From Pyrinomonadaceae bacterium (lineage in GTDB: Bacteria > Acidobacteriota > Blastocatellia > Pyrinomonadales > Pyrinomonadaceae), in assembly GCA_014380365.1 (NCBI GenBank), contig JACMJZ010000034.1:1-64000 (forward strand): a DNA stretch of 64,000 bases, in the 5' to 3' direction. A model generated the notes under the pieces. That model did not search any database. It saw only the letters and a list, made by a program, of their open reading frames with translations, and was not told the origin of the DNA. A program made the translations under genes and the position numbers. Position 1 is the stretch's first letter, and every line of letters begins with the position of its first letter. Shown here piece by piece: positions 8,464 through 16,918 of this stretch.

Positions 8464-8803
8464 TCTGCACTGGGACCGCGGGCGTCCCGCCCGGAATTGT
8501 ACGGGCGTTCTCCTACTGAATTAGGACACCACCCGGTCCCAGTACCGAGTCGCCGTTATTTAACCGGCGTGGTAATATCCAACCCATCAACGCGAAGTCA
8601 GACTGCACGCCGAACCTTCGAGCCATGTGGAATAAGCAATCTTTACATCATCGTCCGCTCGATAGCCGCTCAAACCTTTTCGCAGACTAGCAGTCTTCCA
8701 GCCCATCACTTGCGCCCTTCGATCGTCGCCTAGACAGGGACTTCCGAGTTTCATTGTCCAGTGTTTCCAGTCCGGTTTCTCTCATTTAAAAGGAGTCAGC
8801 ACT
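8464..8803. other. Intergenic region, no gene seen
   Basis: 340 bp. It starts with a GC-rich palindromic element, CTGGGACCGCGGGCGTCCCG (8469-8488 and onward), whose reverse complement recurs before tsaE at 37062-37090. A 78-codon frame (8497-8733) has no ribosome binding site or recognisable composition and is not called. AAAAGGAG at 8790-8797 serves the following aminotransferase gene. Confidence 0.6.
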
Positions 8804-10162
8804 ATGTCATCTACAACTATGGCGCCCGCAAAAAGGCCGGAGATTAAGACTGAACTGCCCGGTCCTAAGGGTAAAGAAATTATTGCCGCCGACGCGCAGT
8901 TTGTTACGCCTTCCTATCCGCGGCCGTCCTTCAAGTTGGTTGCCGAACGCGCTCAGGGCGTCTGGGTGGAAGATGTTGACGGCAACATCTTCCTGGACTG
9001 CAACGCCGGCGTCGCCGTCTGCTCGACCGGACATTGTCATCCTGAAGTTGTCCGTGCGATTCAGGAACAGGCCGAACAACTCATCCACATGTGCGGAACC
9101 GACTACTACTATCGCCACATGCCGGCGCTGGCAAAGAAGCTCGATGAGATCGTGCCGGTCCAGCGTCCAACGAAAACTCACTTCGCCAACAGCGGCACCG
9201 AAGCTGTCGAGACTGCTTTGAAGCTTGCCATGCATGCTACTGGCCGCGAGAAGTTCATCGCCTTCTTCAACAGCTTCCACGGCCGCACGCTTGGCTCGCT
9301 GTCACTAACGTCATCCCGTTCGGCCCAACGCCTGGGATTCAAACGCCAGGTGCTGGACGTTGTTCACCTTCCGTATCCAAACGAGTTTCGCAATCCATTC
9401 AACCCGGCTGATTGCGGCGACGGGGGCGCGAGCCAGGGAGCGTTGAATTGGATCGAGGAGCGCCTGTTCAAAACCACGACACCGCCGGAAGAAGTAGCGG
9501 GCATCGTAGTCGAGGCAGTGCAGGGCGAAGGCGGCTACGTGCCGGCGCCGCAGGGATTTCTAAAAGGACTGCGCCGCATCTGCGACGAGCACGGCATCAT
9601 GTTAATCATTGACGAAGTGCAGTCTGGCATGGGCCGCACCGGAAAGATGTTTGCGTCCGACCACTACGATGTGAAGGCTGACATCGTCACGATCGCCAAA
9701 GGCATTGGCTCGGGTTTGCCAATCGGCGCCTGCGTCGCGCGCGCTGATTTGATGGACTGGAAGCCCGGTGCGCATGCGTCAACCTTTGGCGGAAATCCGG
9801 TGTGTATTGCCGCCGCACTGAAGACGATTGAACTACTCCAGGGCGGCTTAGTGGCAAACTCCGCTGAGGTCGGTCAATACTTAAAGACAGGCCTCGAACG
9901 TTTGCAGGAGAAGTATGACTGCATCGGCGACGTGCGAGGCATGGGGATGATGCTGGGCGTGGAGTTTGTCGAAGATCGCGCTTCAAACAAGGCGGCGCCC
10001 AAGTTGCGCGATCGCGTGGAGATCGCTTGTTTCGAGCGCGGCCTGATTATTCTGGGCGCCGGCTCGAACACGATTCGTTGGTCACCGCCGCTAATCCTGA
10101 CGAAAGAAAACGTAGACGTGGCGCTGGAGATTTTCGACGAGGCGATCGCCGCGAGCGTTTAG
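8804..10162 (+). CDS. Class III PLP-dependent aminotransferase (acetylornithine/GABA aminotransferase type)
   Basis: 452 residues. AAAGGAG lies 8 nt before the ATG. Family marks: NAGVAVCSTGHCHPEV, GTDYYYRHMPALAKKL, FHGRTLGSLSLTSS, the cofactor-binding IDEVQSGMGRTG, and the Schiff-base lysine in TIAKGIGSGLPIGA. The length and the GTDYYY segment point to the subgroup annotated as acetylornithine/4-aminobutyrate aminotransferase family in archaea and Acidobacteriota, some of whose archaeal members act on ornithine or as racemases. The true amino donor cannot be read from sequence. Monocistronic; converges with the amidohydrolase gene across a large hairpin. Confidence 0.92.
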   Translation: MSSTTMAPAKRPEIKTELPGPKGKEIIAADAQFVTPSYPRPSFKLVAERAQGVWVEDVDGNIFLDCNAGVAVCSTGHCHPEVVRAIQEQAEQLIHMCGTDYYYRHMPALAKKLDEIVPVQRPTKTHFANSGTEAVETALKLAMHATGREKFIAFFNSFHGRTLGSLSLTSSRSAQRLGFKRQVLDVVHLPYPNEFRNPFNPADCGDGGASQGALNWIEERLFKTTTPPEEVAGIVVEAVQGEGGYVPAPQGFLKGLRRICDEHGIMLIIDEVQSGMGRTGKMFASDHYDVKADIVTIAKGIGSGLPIGACVARADLMDWKPGAHASTFGGNPVCIAAALKTIELLQGGLVANSAEVGQYLKTGLERLQEKYDCIGDVRGMGMMLGVEFVEDRASNKAAPKLRDRVEIACFERGLIILGAGSNTIRWSPPLILTKENVDVALEIFDEAIAASV

Positions 10163-10180
10163 CACTCAAGAGGTAATGAG

Positions 10181-10278
10181 CGGGGGTAAACCGCCCTTCC
10201 CAACCTTAGAGGACTTCAACCTTGATTTACTCTGCAACGTTGAAACGCTCTAAGGTCCGGAAGGGTGGTTTACCCCCG
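10181..10278. terminator. Large inverted repeat between convergent genes, likely bidirectional terminator
   Basis: 20-nt arms at 10181-10200 and 10259-10278 match with one mismatch (CGGGGGTAAACC...). Inner blocks continue the pairing (ACCTTAGAG with CTCTAAGGT, TTCAAC with GTTGAA). It fills the 140-bp gap between the aminotransferase and amidohydrolase 3' ends. Termination is inferred; no T-tract is present. Confidence 0.65.
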
Positions 10279-10302
10279 CCCGACGTTGCAGTTGATTCAG
10301 CT

Positions 10303-11661
10303 CTAGCTTGCGAGTTTCGCCGCAATCTCTGTCATACGCGCACGCAGGCGGTTTTCATCCATCGCGGTGACGCGGCCCTCACGATAGACTTCCCTTCCCG
10401 CCACTACGGTTAGAACGACATCGCGGCCTGACGAGCCGAAGATCAATGTGCTTTCCGGGCCGTAGGATGGAATCTGATGCGCGCCCTCGAGCGAGACGAC
10501 GGCAAAGTCTGCCTGCAAGCCTTCTCTTAACTCTCCCACTTCGGCCTCCAGCCCCAAGGCCCGCGCGCCGCCCATAGTGGCAGTTTTTAGGACCTCAGCG
10601 GCAGTTAACTCTCGAGGCCGATTATCCCTCGATGATCCTGAGCGCGCCGTCAACAAAGCGAAGCGCGCTTCTTCGAGCAGGTCGCAGGTGTTGTTGCTGG
10701 CCACCGAGTCGCTGCCTAGTCCCACCGCGATACCGGCATCAAGAAACTTTGCGAACGGCGCCACGCCATGCTCGAGTTTTGCGTTCGACTTTGGACAGTG
10801 GGCCACGCGCGTTTCAGTTTCTCGCAGCGTTTCGATATCCGCATCGTCTACATCAATGCAGTGTGCGAGCAGCGGGCGCGTTTGAAGTATGCCGTGCGCC
10901 TTCAGGTATTGAATCGTGGAAACGCCAGGCGCCTTCCAGTCAATACCACGCCTGCTAAGGCCTTCGGCAAACGGGCCCGACCCATCGCGTAGCAGCGAAC
11001 TCTCCATCGCCGTCTCCGCCGCATGCATCATCAACGGCAAACGTTCGGCCGTTGCAAACTCCGCAATCATTTCAAGCTGGGGCGCACTAACTGTGTACGG
11101 CGCATGTGGCGACACGCCACACTTCACCAAAGAAGTTTCCAGCTCACGAATGCGCGCAATCTTAGTCTTAAGGTTGGAAAACTTTTCCGCCGCGTGCCGC
11201 GGGTCCGGGCCAAATGATTCTTGAAAGACAATGCCGCGCAACCCGACGTCGCGAAGCGCACTCATGCTCTCGTTAGCCGAGTCGCTCGCGTCGGCAACAG
11301 ATGTCACGCCAGCTCGTGCAGCTTCACACGCGCCCCAGGCGCTCGACACATAGAGGTCGTCGTCCGTCATTCGTTCCAGGCGTGCGGTGGTGAGTTTTTT
11401 TAACCAGGCAAAGAAGTCGGCTTCTTCGTTTTCGAGAAAGCCGCGCATCACCGTGAGTTCAAGGTGCGAGTGCGCGTTAATCAACCCGGGAATAATTGCC
11501 GACTCGCCGAAGTCTCGAAGTTCGGCATCGGGAAACCGGGAGGCTAGAGACGCGCGACCGCCAACAGAAACAATCTGTTCGCCTTCGACGGCTAAAGCGC
11601 CATCAGGGACGGGTGGCGATGAAATGGGCAACACCCATCGAGCGGCATAGAGTGTGGACAT
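10303..11661 (-). CDS. Amidohydrolase-superfamily deaminase (TRZ/ATZ, MtaD/aminofutalosine deaminase-like)
   Basis: 452 residues. Metal-site motifs occur in order: NAHSHLE (HxH), VSPHAPYT, LMMHAAET, LAHCIDVDD and GLGSDSVASNN, followed by the short C-terminal beta-domain (GLQADFAVVSLEG). This is the pattern of metal-dependent deaminases acting on adenosyl or purine-like compounds. In related bacteria, similar genes serve the futalosine menaquinone route or methylthioadenosine salvage, but no pathway partner is in the window, so the substrate stays open. It starts 16 bp after the lytic transglycosylase stop, suggesting one transcript. Confidence 0.85.
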   Translation of the reverse strand: MSTLYAARWVLPISSPPVPDGALAVEGEQIVSVGGRASLASRFPDAELRDFGESAIIPGLINAHSHLELTVMRGFLENEEADFFAWLKKLTTARLERMTDDDLYVSSAWGACEAARAGVTSVADASDSANESMSALRDVGLRGIVFQESFGPDPRHAAEKFSNLKTKIARIRELETSLVKCGVSPHAPYTVSAPQLEMIAEFATAERLPLMMHAAETAMESSLLRDGSGPFAEGLSRRGIDWKAPGVSTIQYLKAHGILQTRPLLAHCIDVDDADIETLRETETRVAHCPKSNAKLEHGVAPFAKFLDAGIAVGLGSDSVASNNTCDLLEEARFALLTARSGSSRDNRPRELTAAEVLKTATMGGARALGLEAEVGELREGLQADFAVVSLEGAHQIPSYGPESTLIFGSSGRDVVLTVVAGREVYREGRVTAMDENRLRARMTEIAAKLAS

Positions 11662-11675
11662 TGATGTTGAGCCTT

Positions 11676-11701
11676 CCCTAACGGTCGGGCTTCTGCTTGG
11701 G
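11676..11701. repeat. Dispersed CCTAACGGTCGGGCTTCTGCTTGG element
   Basis: This element spans the stop codon of the transglycosylase and encodes its last residues (KQKPDR). The same sequence recurs at 54277-54352, where it encodes the last residues of LpxK (RKPDR). Confidence 0.8.
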
Positions 11702-12301
11702 CGATGTTGCCGCGGGAGAATTTGCTGCTCTCTGGGTGCGCCCCTTTAGTTTGTCGTATCGGTCCAGTATTGAACTGACGTAAGCGCGCGTCGAGGCAAT
11801 ATCGATCTTCGTGACAAACTCTTCGCGAGTCAGCGCCTTCTGGCCTTCCGCAACCTTATTCCACTCCGCGGCCCTGCTGGGACCGGCGTTATAGCCGGCG
11901 ATCATGCGCGCCTCGGCGTCCGGAGTGTCGCGATATTGCTCGCGAATTTTCTCAAGATACCAGGAGCCGACTTGAATATTGCGTTCCGGATCCCGCAGCA
12001 AAGTCTCGGGATTCTGCGCCATCTGTTTCTGCAAATCCGGCAACCCAGTTTCGGCGGCCCACTCGCGGCCAACCGCCGGAGTGATTTGCATCAAGCCTAT
12101 CTCGCCGTCTTTACCAACCATCCATGGCCGGAAATACGTTTCTTCATAAATTACGCTCCAAACCAAATCAGGGTCCAGCCGGTAGACTCCAGCCTGCCGG
12201 GCAATCAAGCCGTCATATCGATGAATCCAATACTGGTTGGAAAAATAGACGCCCACCGCCACTGTGAGGATGCTGAGGGCAACAACTGCGAGACGCTTCA
12301 T
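11678..12301 (-). CDS. Lytic murein transglycosylase, SLT domain, membrane-anchored
   Basis: 207 residues. An N-terminal hydrophobic segment (LAVVALSILTVAVGVYFS) acts as signal or anchor. The SLT fold shows SVIYEETYFRP with the catalytic Glu, GEIGLMQITPAVG, GSWYLEKIREQY, and MIAGYNAGPSR. The enzyme cleaves the MurNAc-GlcNAc bond of peptidoglycan, forming 1,6-anhydro ends. The C-terminus is a short Ala/Pro/Lys-rich tail whose last codons lie in a dispersed repeat. It is upstream of and close to the amidohydrolase gene. Confidence 0.92.
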   Translation of the reverse strand: MKRLAVVALSILTVAVGVYFSNQYWIHRYDGLIARQAGVYRLDPDLVWSVIYEETYFRPWMVGKDGEIGLMQITPAVGREWAAETGLPDLQKQMAQNPETLLRDPERNIQVGSWYLEKIREQYRDTPDAEARMIAGYNAGPSRAAEWNKVAEGQKALTREEFVTKIDIASTRAYVSSILDRYDKLKGRTQRAANSPAATSPKQKPDR

Positions 12302-12412
12302 TAAATTAGATCTGGGTAAAGAGGCGGTGGTTTAGAGTACGAGCTTTAGCTTGCTGGTGCACAAATCGCAACCTAAAGGTTGTACTCTGAACGCCTGGGC
12401 GCGAGCTTTCCC

Positions 12413-13201
12413 TTAGTTTCTACGCTTCAATCTCGACCAGTAGTCTGCGGCGGAGGATGAAAAGTCAACGCCTTCATAGCGTGAACTCATCGCCACCTCG
12501 TCAAGCACATGGCCTTGCAACCAAATTTCTGCTTCGAGTGTCACGCCGGGTGCCAGCGCATCGCCGCGCAATGAGCGTTGGTTCACCAGGATCTCAAGAT
12601 TCATTCTCTCAAGATCGAGATGAATCCAATATAGATCACTACCCGAGAGCGGATTCTTCAATGGCTTGAAGGCGATTACGCGGCCCGAAAGGCTCCAGTC
12701 GTTCTCATGAGCTGCGCGCGAAGGAGCCGCCTTATCCAATGGCATCCATCTTGTCTTGGCGGGCGCGGTGCGTACCCTGGCCCGATAGGCCAACCCGCAC
12801 AGGCCTACATGAAGTTCCTGGGCGCCGAAGCCACCCGGGCCGACCTCAGTCAGGTTCTGTAGTTCAAACAAAACTTCGGAATCAGTGCCATCGCGATAGC
12901 CATGAACCACGGCCTCCCCTTCCTCGTCGTATTCAGTCAGCGCCCATGGGCTAATCGTTTGAATGTAACGAGCCCGGAAGCCCGGCCGGCAGTCTGCATA
13001 AAATACATCTCCGCTTCCCGACTCATACAGCACCGTCCAGACCTCGAGTCCTTCGCCCAACTTCCAACAGCGCCCGTGGAGAACCGCGCCTCGCCGGCTC
13101 ACCTGCGTGGCCTCACCCTGATCGCCTGCTCGCTCGGCGAGATAGTTGAATGCTTTCTCGCTGGGAACTTCCAACCCGATGGTTTCAAACGTAGCGTTCA
13201 T
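12413..13201 (-). CDS. Conserved-looking protein of unknown function
   Basis: 262 residues, no signal peptide or membrane segment. Composition and codon use look like its neighbours, and the frame has no competing long frame. It is acidic, with aromatic-rich segments such as WTVLYESGSGDVFYADCRPG and DLYWIHLDLERMNLEILVNQ, suggesting a beta-rich cytoplasmic protein. I do not recognise a domain. No clear operon partner; the transglycosylase lies 111 bp downstream across an imperfect inverted repeat (AGAGTACGAGC... with ...TTGTACTCT). Confidence 0.7.
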   Translation of the reverse strand: MNATFETIGLEVPSEKAFNYLAERAGDQGEATQVSRRGAVLHGRCWKLGEGLEVWTVLYESGSGDVFYADCRPGFRARYIQTISPWALTEYDEEGEAVVHGYRDGTDSEVLFELQNLTEVGPGGFGAQELHVGLCGLAYRARVRTAPAKTRWMPLDKAAPSRAAHENDWSLSGRVIAFKPLKNPLSGSDLYWIHLDLERMNLEILVNQRSLRGDALAPGVTLEAEIWLQGHVLDEVAMSSRYEGVDFSSSAADYWSRLKRRN

Positions 13202-13312
13202 AATTGCACTTACCGAGAACTAGACCGATTCCACCTTGTTTGGTAGAGAATTCCCAGACCGTCCCACCCCAACCGGGCTGCGGGTCTCCCCTGGGATCGG
13301 GCTACTGCAATG

Positions 13313-13549
13313 CTATCGGGACTTGCCGGCGCGCTTCCTGGGTCTTTCGCGATCCACATCCAGGTCTGCCTCGACTTCATCTCGCACGGCACGTGTTCGG
13401 ACTCCACGAATGATCCTTTCCGGACCGTGAGTTGGTCTCACACCGGAGCGAACCATCTCGCTAAAGAGGTCGACATCGTAGTCTACCTCGCGAGACATGT
13501 CCTCGCGGATGGCGTGCAGCACTTCCAGGAATTTTGGCCGTCGATACAT
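13313..13549 (-). CDS. Small hypothetical protein
   Basis: 78 residues: an N-terminal part RPKFLEVLHAIREDMSREVD followed by YDVDLFSEMVRSG, and a highly charged, Arg-rich tail. The first 40 residues look like a folded helical unit. No Shine-Dalgarno is visible, and codon evidence is the only other support. It lies 128 bp downstream of a PIN-domain gene on the same strand. A functional link is possible but unsupported. Confidence 0.45.
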   Translation of the reverse strand: MYRRPKFLEVLHAIREDMSREVDYDVDLFSEMVRSGVRPTHGPERIIRGVRTRAVRDEVEADLDVDRERPRKRAGKSR

Positions 13550-13677
13550 AAACGGGTTTCAGGTATCAGGTGTCGGCTCTCAATCGTCACTCTGACTCCT
13601 GTCTTCTGACTTCTGTTTTCTGTCTTCTTATTGCCTCTTACACCTTCAAGTAAAAATCGCAGAACCGCAAGGGCAAA

Positions 13678-14154
13678 TCATCGACTCTTCTCGGTTGCTT
13701 CCGAGACAAGAAATTCCGGAGTCACGATCATGGGGACATAAAATCCGGCCGCAGTGTTAAAAAGCCGGATGCGCGCCTGACGTCTGACATTTGCCAGGTG
13801 ACCAAAGTTCCACGTCACCAGATAGTCAATCTTATGATAGGACGCAATGGCCACATGCAAGGCGTCGGCAATATACTTGCGGTGGAATATGCCGCGCGAA
13901 ATATAACCGTCTGCGAGAATGGATGCTTCTTCGGTTAACTCAACCTGCTCAAGTTTGGCGATCAAATTCAGATAAGAGGAGCGGTGTGGCTCAGCAACAC
14001 GCTCTAGTTCGCGCGGAACGAGCGGAGAGATCACCGCGCGGTAGTCGGGCATTTCATGCTCCCACCAGCGGATCGTCAGGTCGCGCCGGAAGGGCTCGCC
14101 GTTATCCAGGTAGGCGCCGATGACTGACGTTTCAAGATAGAGACTTTGCTTCAT
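13678..14154 (-). CDS. PIN-domain protein (VapC-like putative ribonuclease)
   Basis: 158 residues from ATG 14154; a GTG at 14187 would overlap the preceding gene. PIN features are visible: YLETSVIGAYLD with the first acidic residue, the central RELERV region, ADALHVAIASYHKIDYLVTW with the second acidic pair, and NFGHLANV. PIN proteins are metal-dependent RNases, often toxins paired with a small antitoxin. No typical antitoxin gene lies immediately upstream; the ATG is 10 bp after the stop of the protease gene. It could therefore be a solitary PIN or pair with the 78-residue protein downstream. Confidence 0.8.
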   Translation of the reverse strand: MKQSLYLETSVIGAYLDNGEPFRRDLTIRWWEHEMPDYRAVISPLVPRELERVAEPHRSSYLNLIAKLEQVELTEEASILADGYISRGIFHRKYIADALHVAIASYHKIDYLVTWNFGHLANVRRQARIRLFNTAAGFYVPMIVTPEFLVSEATEKSR

Positions 14155-14164
14155 TTCTGTCTCG

Positions 14165-15826
14165 TCAGGGATGTTGGGCCTTTTCACCCTCGCCGGCTTT
14201 CGCAGTCTTGCCCAGCGGTTCGAGGCGGATCACTCCGCGCGCAAAGTCGAAGGACACGCGAAAGTGACGAAGGAAGTTGCTGCCAAGTATTCCGTTTTGG
14301 GCGAAACCCGAGGTTTCATTCAGCGTTTCCAAATCGAGGACCGCGGCACTTACTTGCTCCCGCACAAAGGGACCGAGCGCCACACTCGGCAGCACTACGC
14401 GCTTTACATTCTCAGACACCCCGGCCGCGCCGACTACTCGCATTCTGGTCGGCTCGACGTATACCGCCAGGTCTTCCTGCTCAACCAACTTCTCCGAGAC
14501 AACCGTGATGCTGGCGCCGGTATCGATTATGAAATTTAGCGGTCGTTCAATCCCCTCAACCTTGACCTCGCCGCTAAGAAATCCACTCGAAGTTGTGCGC
14601 ACAGGGATCTCCAAAACACCGGCTCCCAATGGCGGCGCGTCAATCGCCTTTCGCGGAACCTCAGGCGGACGTCGCATCGAGATGCTGCCTTCGCCGAAAA
14701 CCAGCGACTCGTCCACCGCCTTTCGCGAACCCTCACCGCGCAGAGTGAAAGTGCGTTCGCCATAATCAACCGAGGCGATGAACCGTGAGATAACTGCCAG
14801 ACCGAGATAACCGTCAACCGGAGATTTGTCGTCGTAAAAATGCCGGATGTAGACCGGCACCCTCTCAACCTTCACCTCGCCAACTTCCAGCGACGATAAA
14901 AAACCATAGACGATTTCAAACTTCCCACCGCCACCTACCGCGCGGGCCATACCCCCGCGAGCAACCGGACTGATCCCCAACTTCTTCGCGGTCACTTCAG
15001 AAATCACCGACATCCCCGATCCTGTATCGAGTACGAAGCGCAACGACTCCTTACCACCGTTGACCTTTACTTTCAGGATCGGCCGCCCGTCGACCGACTC
15101 GAAGCCCATGCTGGTCTGGTTGCCGCCGCGCTGATCGTAAAGTGAACTCTGCTTTCCCAGATATCGAAGAAAGTCGATCAGCCCGCGGATGCGGTCCCGC
15201 CTATCCGCATCAGTCTTGGGAGCAATGATCAGGAATCGCTCATAGGAATCAGCGGCTTCTTTATACCGTTCAGTTCGCGCCGTTGCCTGGCCAAGATTGA
15301 AAACGTAATCCGGCTCATCTGAGTCGAGAGCGACCGCGCGTCGCAGTCCTTTGATTGCCGACTCAAGACGATTCTCGTAGAAATCGACCATGGCCAGGCC
15401 GGCGATCGCCAGGGCTTCATTCTCCTGAATACTCAGCGCCGTCCGAAACTCTTCCACGGAACTTCGGAAGTCCCCGCCAGCCAGGACGGCGGAACCCAGC
15501 AGAGCATGCGCGCGCGCCGACAGCGGTTCCACCATGATCACTCGGGCCGCGTGATCGTAAGCGTCTTGCAAATTTCTTTGCTTTAGCAGGGCGAAACTCA
15601 AGCCCAGGCGAGCCTGGTTGTCGTGCGCATCTTTCGCCAGCAGCGCACGATACATTTTCTCCGCACCCTCGTAGTCGCCGTCATGTAACGCTCGATCGGC
15701 ACGTTGCCGCGCCTTTGAATCCCCAACCGTTGCCGACACTCCCGGACAAGTCGAAACACAAATCAGGCCGGTCATGATTCCAACCATGACCCAGCGGAGC
15801 GCGTCCTTCATCTTTAGAGGATGCAT
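14165..15826 (-). CDS. Exported TPR protein with two retropepsin-like aspartyl protease domains
   Basis: 553 residues. Signal peptide (MVGIMTGLICVSTCPGVSA), then about 190 residues of tetratricopeptide repeats (e.g. DYEGAEKMYRALLAKDAHDN), then two retroviral-type aspartyl protease domains. Active-site triads are DTGS at 267-270 and DTGA at 435-438, each followed by a GGxG/GAAG flap-like segment and a second hydrophobic DGYLGL or NGILGSNF motif. Retropepsins work as dimers, so two domains in one chain could make an internal pseudo-dimer. Periplasmic location inferred. The PIN gene begins 10 bp downstream. Confidence 0.85.
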   Translation of the reverse strand: MHPLKMKDALRWVMVGIMTGLICVSTCPGVSATVGDSKARQRADRALHDGDYEGAEKMYRALLAKDAHDNQARLGLSFALLKQRNLQDAYDHAARVIMVEPLSARAHALLGSAVLAGGDFRSSVEEFRTALSIQENEALAIAGLAMVDFYENRLESAIKGLRRAVALDSDEPDYVFNLGQATARTERYKEAADSYERFLIIAPKTDADRRDRIRGLIDFLRYLGKQSSLYDQRGGNQTSMGFESVDGRPILKVKVNGGKESLRFVLDTGSGMSVISEVTAKKLGISPVARGGMARAVGGGGKFEIVYGFLSSLEVGEVKVERVPVYIRHFYDDKSPVDGYLGLAVISRFIASVDYGERTFTLRGEGSRKAVDESLVFGEGSISMRRPPEVPRKAIDAPPLGAGVLEIPVRTTSSGFLSGEVKVEGIERPLNFIIDTGASITVVSEKLVEQEDLAVYVEPTRMRVVGAAGVSENVKRVVLPSVALGPFVREQVSAAVLDLETLNETSGFAQNGILGSNFLRHFRVSFDFARGVIRLEPLGKTAKAGEGEKAQHP

Positions 15827-15885
15827 GTTATTACTTTCTCGCTACGCGTTGACTGCACAACAACCTGGGGGAGACCAACCTCGAT

Positions 15886-16566
15886 CTATTTCAAAACTTC
15901 GCCCGTCTTCATCGACCAGAGAACCAGATCAAGTTCGTCGAAGTCAATTCCAATTCCCTGTGCAAACGAACGCAGCTTCCTTTCTACTTCCAGATAGCGC
16001 GCCCGTGCGGAAGGTGGTTTGGCTGTATCAACCACTTTGAGATCCAGAAGACAGCTCATTACGTGCTTGTCGAGAATTGCGTATCCGCTATGGCCGATGT
16101 TTCGCAGGTAATGGCTGGCTTCTTTGTAGCCCAATCCTTTGACCTGTTTTTCCTGCGCCAGCCAGTCCCTGCGCTCAATCGGATCGGTGAAACTGTTCAG
16201 TTTCCGACGCAAGGACATTTTGCAGTCAGCCAGCAGATAGTTTCTCGTGACGACGATGTAGCCCGGGCGCGCTACAGGAAAGCGATGTGCTCCGGCCGCG
16301 ACCAACGCCTTCGTCATTTCCTTCGCATCGCCTTCAATCAACAACGGTCGCACGGCTTCGACAGCTTTGCTTCCCATTCGTGCGGAAGCCCCGGCAGTGA
16401 AAATGCAGTAGACGAGTTCTTCCCACAGTTGCAGATCAGAACCGTTGCGCCAAACTTCTCGAAACTCATTCAGGCGCGCGCGAATCTCCTTCTTCCGCTG
16501 CGCGTGCGTAGCTCGTATGTTCTCGACAACAACGGTCGGACGATTGCGTTTCACAGGGATTGTCAA
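15886..16566 (-). CDS. ogg: 8-oxoguanine DNA glycosylase/AP lyase, Ogg2 (archaeal) type
   Basis: 226 residues. Helix-hairpin-helix GPD enzyme that excises 8-oxoguanine and nicks the AP site. Diagnostic KGLGYKEASHYLRNIG carries the family's catalytic Lys, and YAILDKHVM carries the conserved Asp 20 residues later. The N-terminal LWEELVYCIFTAGASARMG matches the Ogg2 group and not the longer eukaryotic-like Ogg1. Stand-alone gene with a CGCAAAG repeat upstream. Confidence 0.9.
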   Translation of the reverse strand: MTIPVKRNRPTVVVENIRATHAQRKKEIRARLNEFREVWRNGSDLQLWEELVYCIFTAGASARMGSKAVEAVRPLLIEGDAKEMTKALVAAGAHRFPVARPGYIVVTRNYLLADCKMSLRRKLNSFTDPIERRDWLAQEKQVKGLGYKEASHYLRNIGHSGYAILDKHVMSCLLDLKVVDTAKPPSARARYLEVERKLRSFAQGIGIDFDELDLVLWSMKTGEVLK

Positions 16567-16630
16567 TGCTCAGATTCTAGGTTTGCACTTTTTCGTTGTC
16601 AACGCAATTGAAATTTGAGTGCTGAGGCAG

Positions 16631-16728
16631 TTCCCTTTGCGACTCTTCGCGTCACCTTGGCGCACTTTGCGGTTTCGCTGTTTGGTTTACCGCAAAGGAC
16701 GCAAAGGACGGGCAAAGGATCGCAAAGA
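16631..16728. repeat. CGCAAAG-family inverted repeat (copy 2)
   Basis: Left arm with CTTTGCG/CTTCGCG/CTTTGCGG blocks, right arm ACCGCAAAGGACGCAAAGG then further CAAAGG blocks. It sits between the divergent ogg and dacB genes, so it may overlap their promoters. Confidence 0.9.
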
Positions 16729-16918
16729 AGACGAGCTCAAGCCAGCAACCGAATCATGTCCGAAATTCTCATTCGGCTTGAACCGATCTTGCGTCCCAGT
16801 TCCTGCGGCTGCATCTCGGTTATCGGAAACGGCATCAAAAGAACTCTTCCCGTCACCTCTCCCGTGTCCATGATATTATTTCGAGGTTGCTCAAACGTTG
16901 AGCTGTGAATTCGATTTT

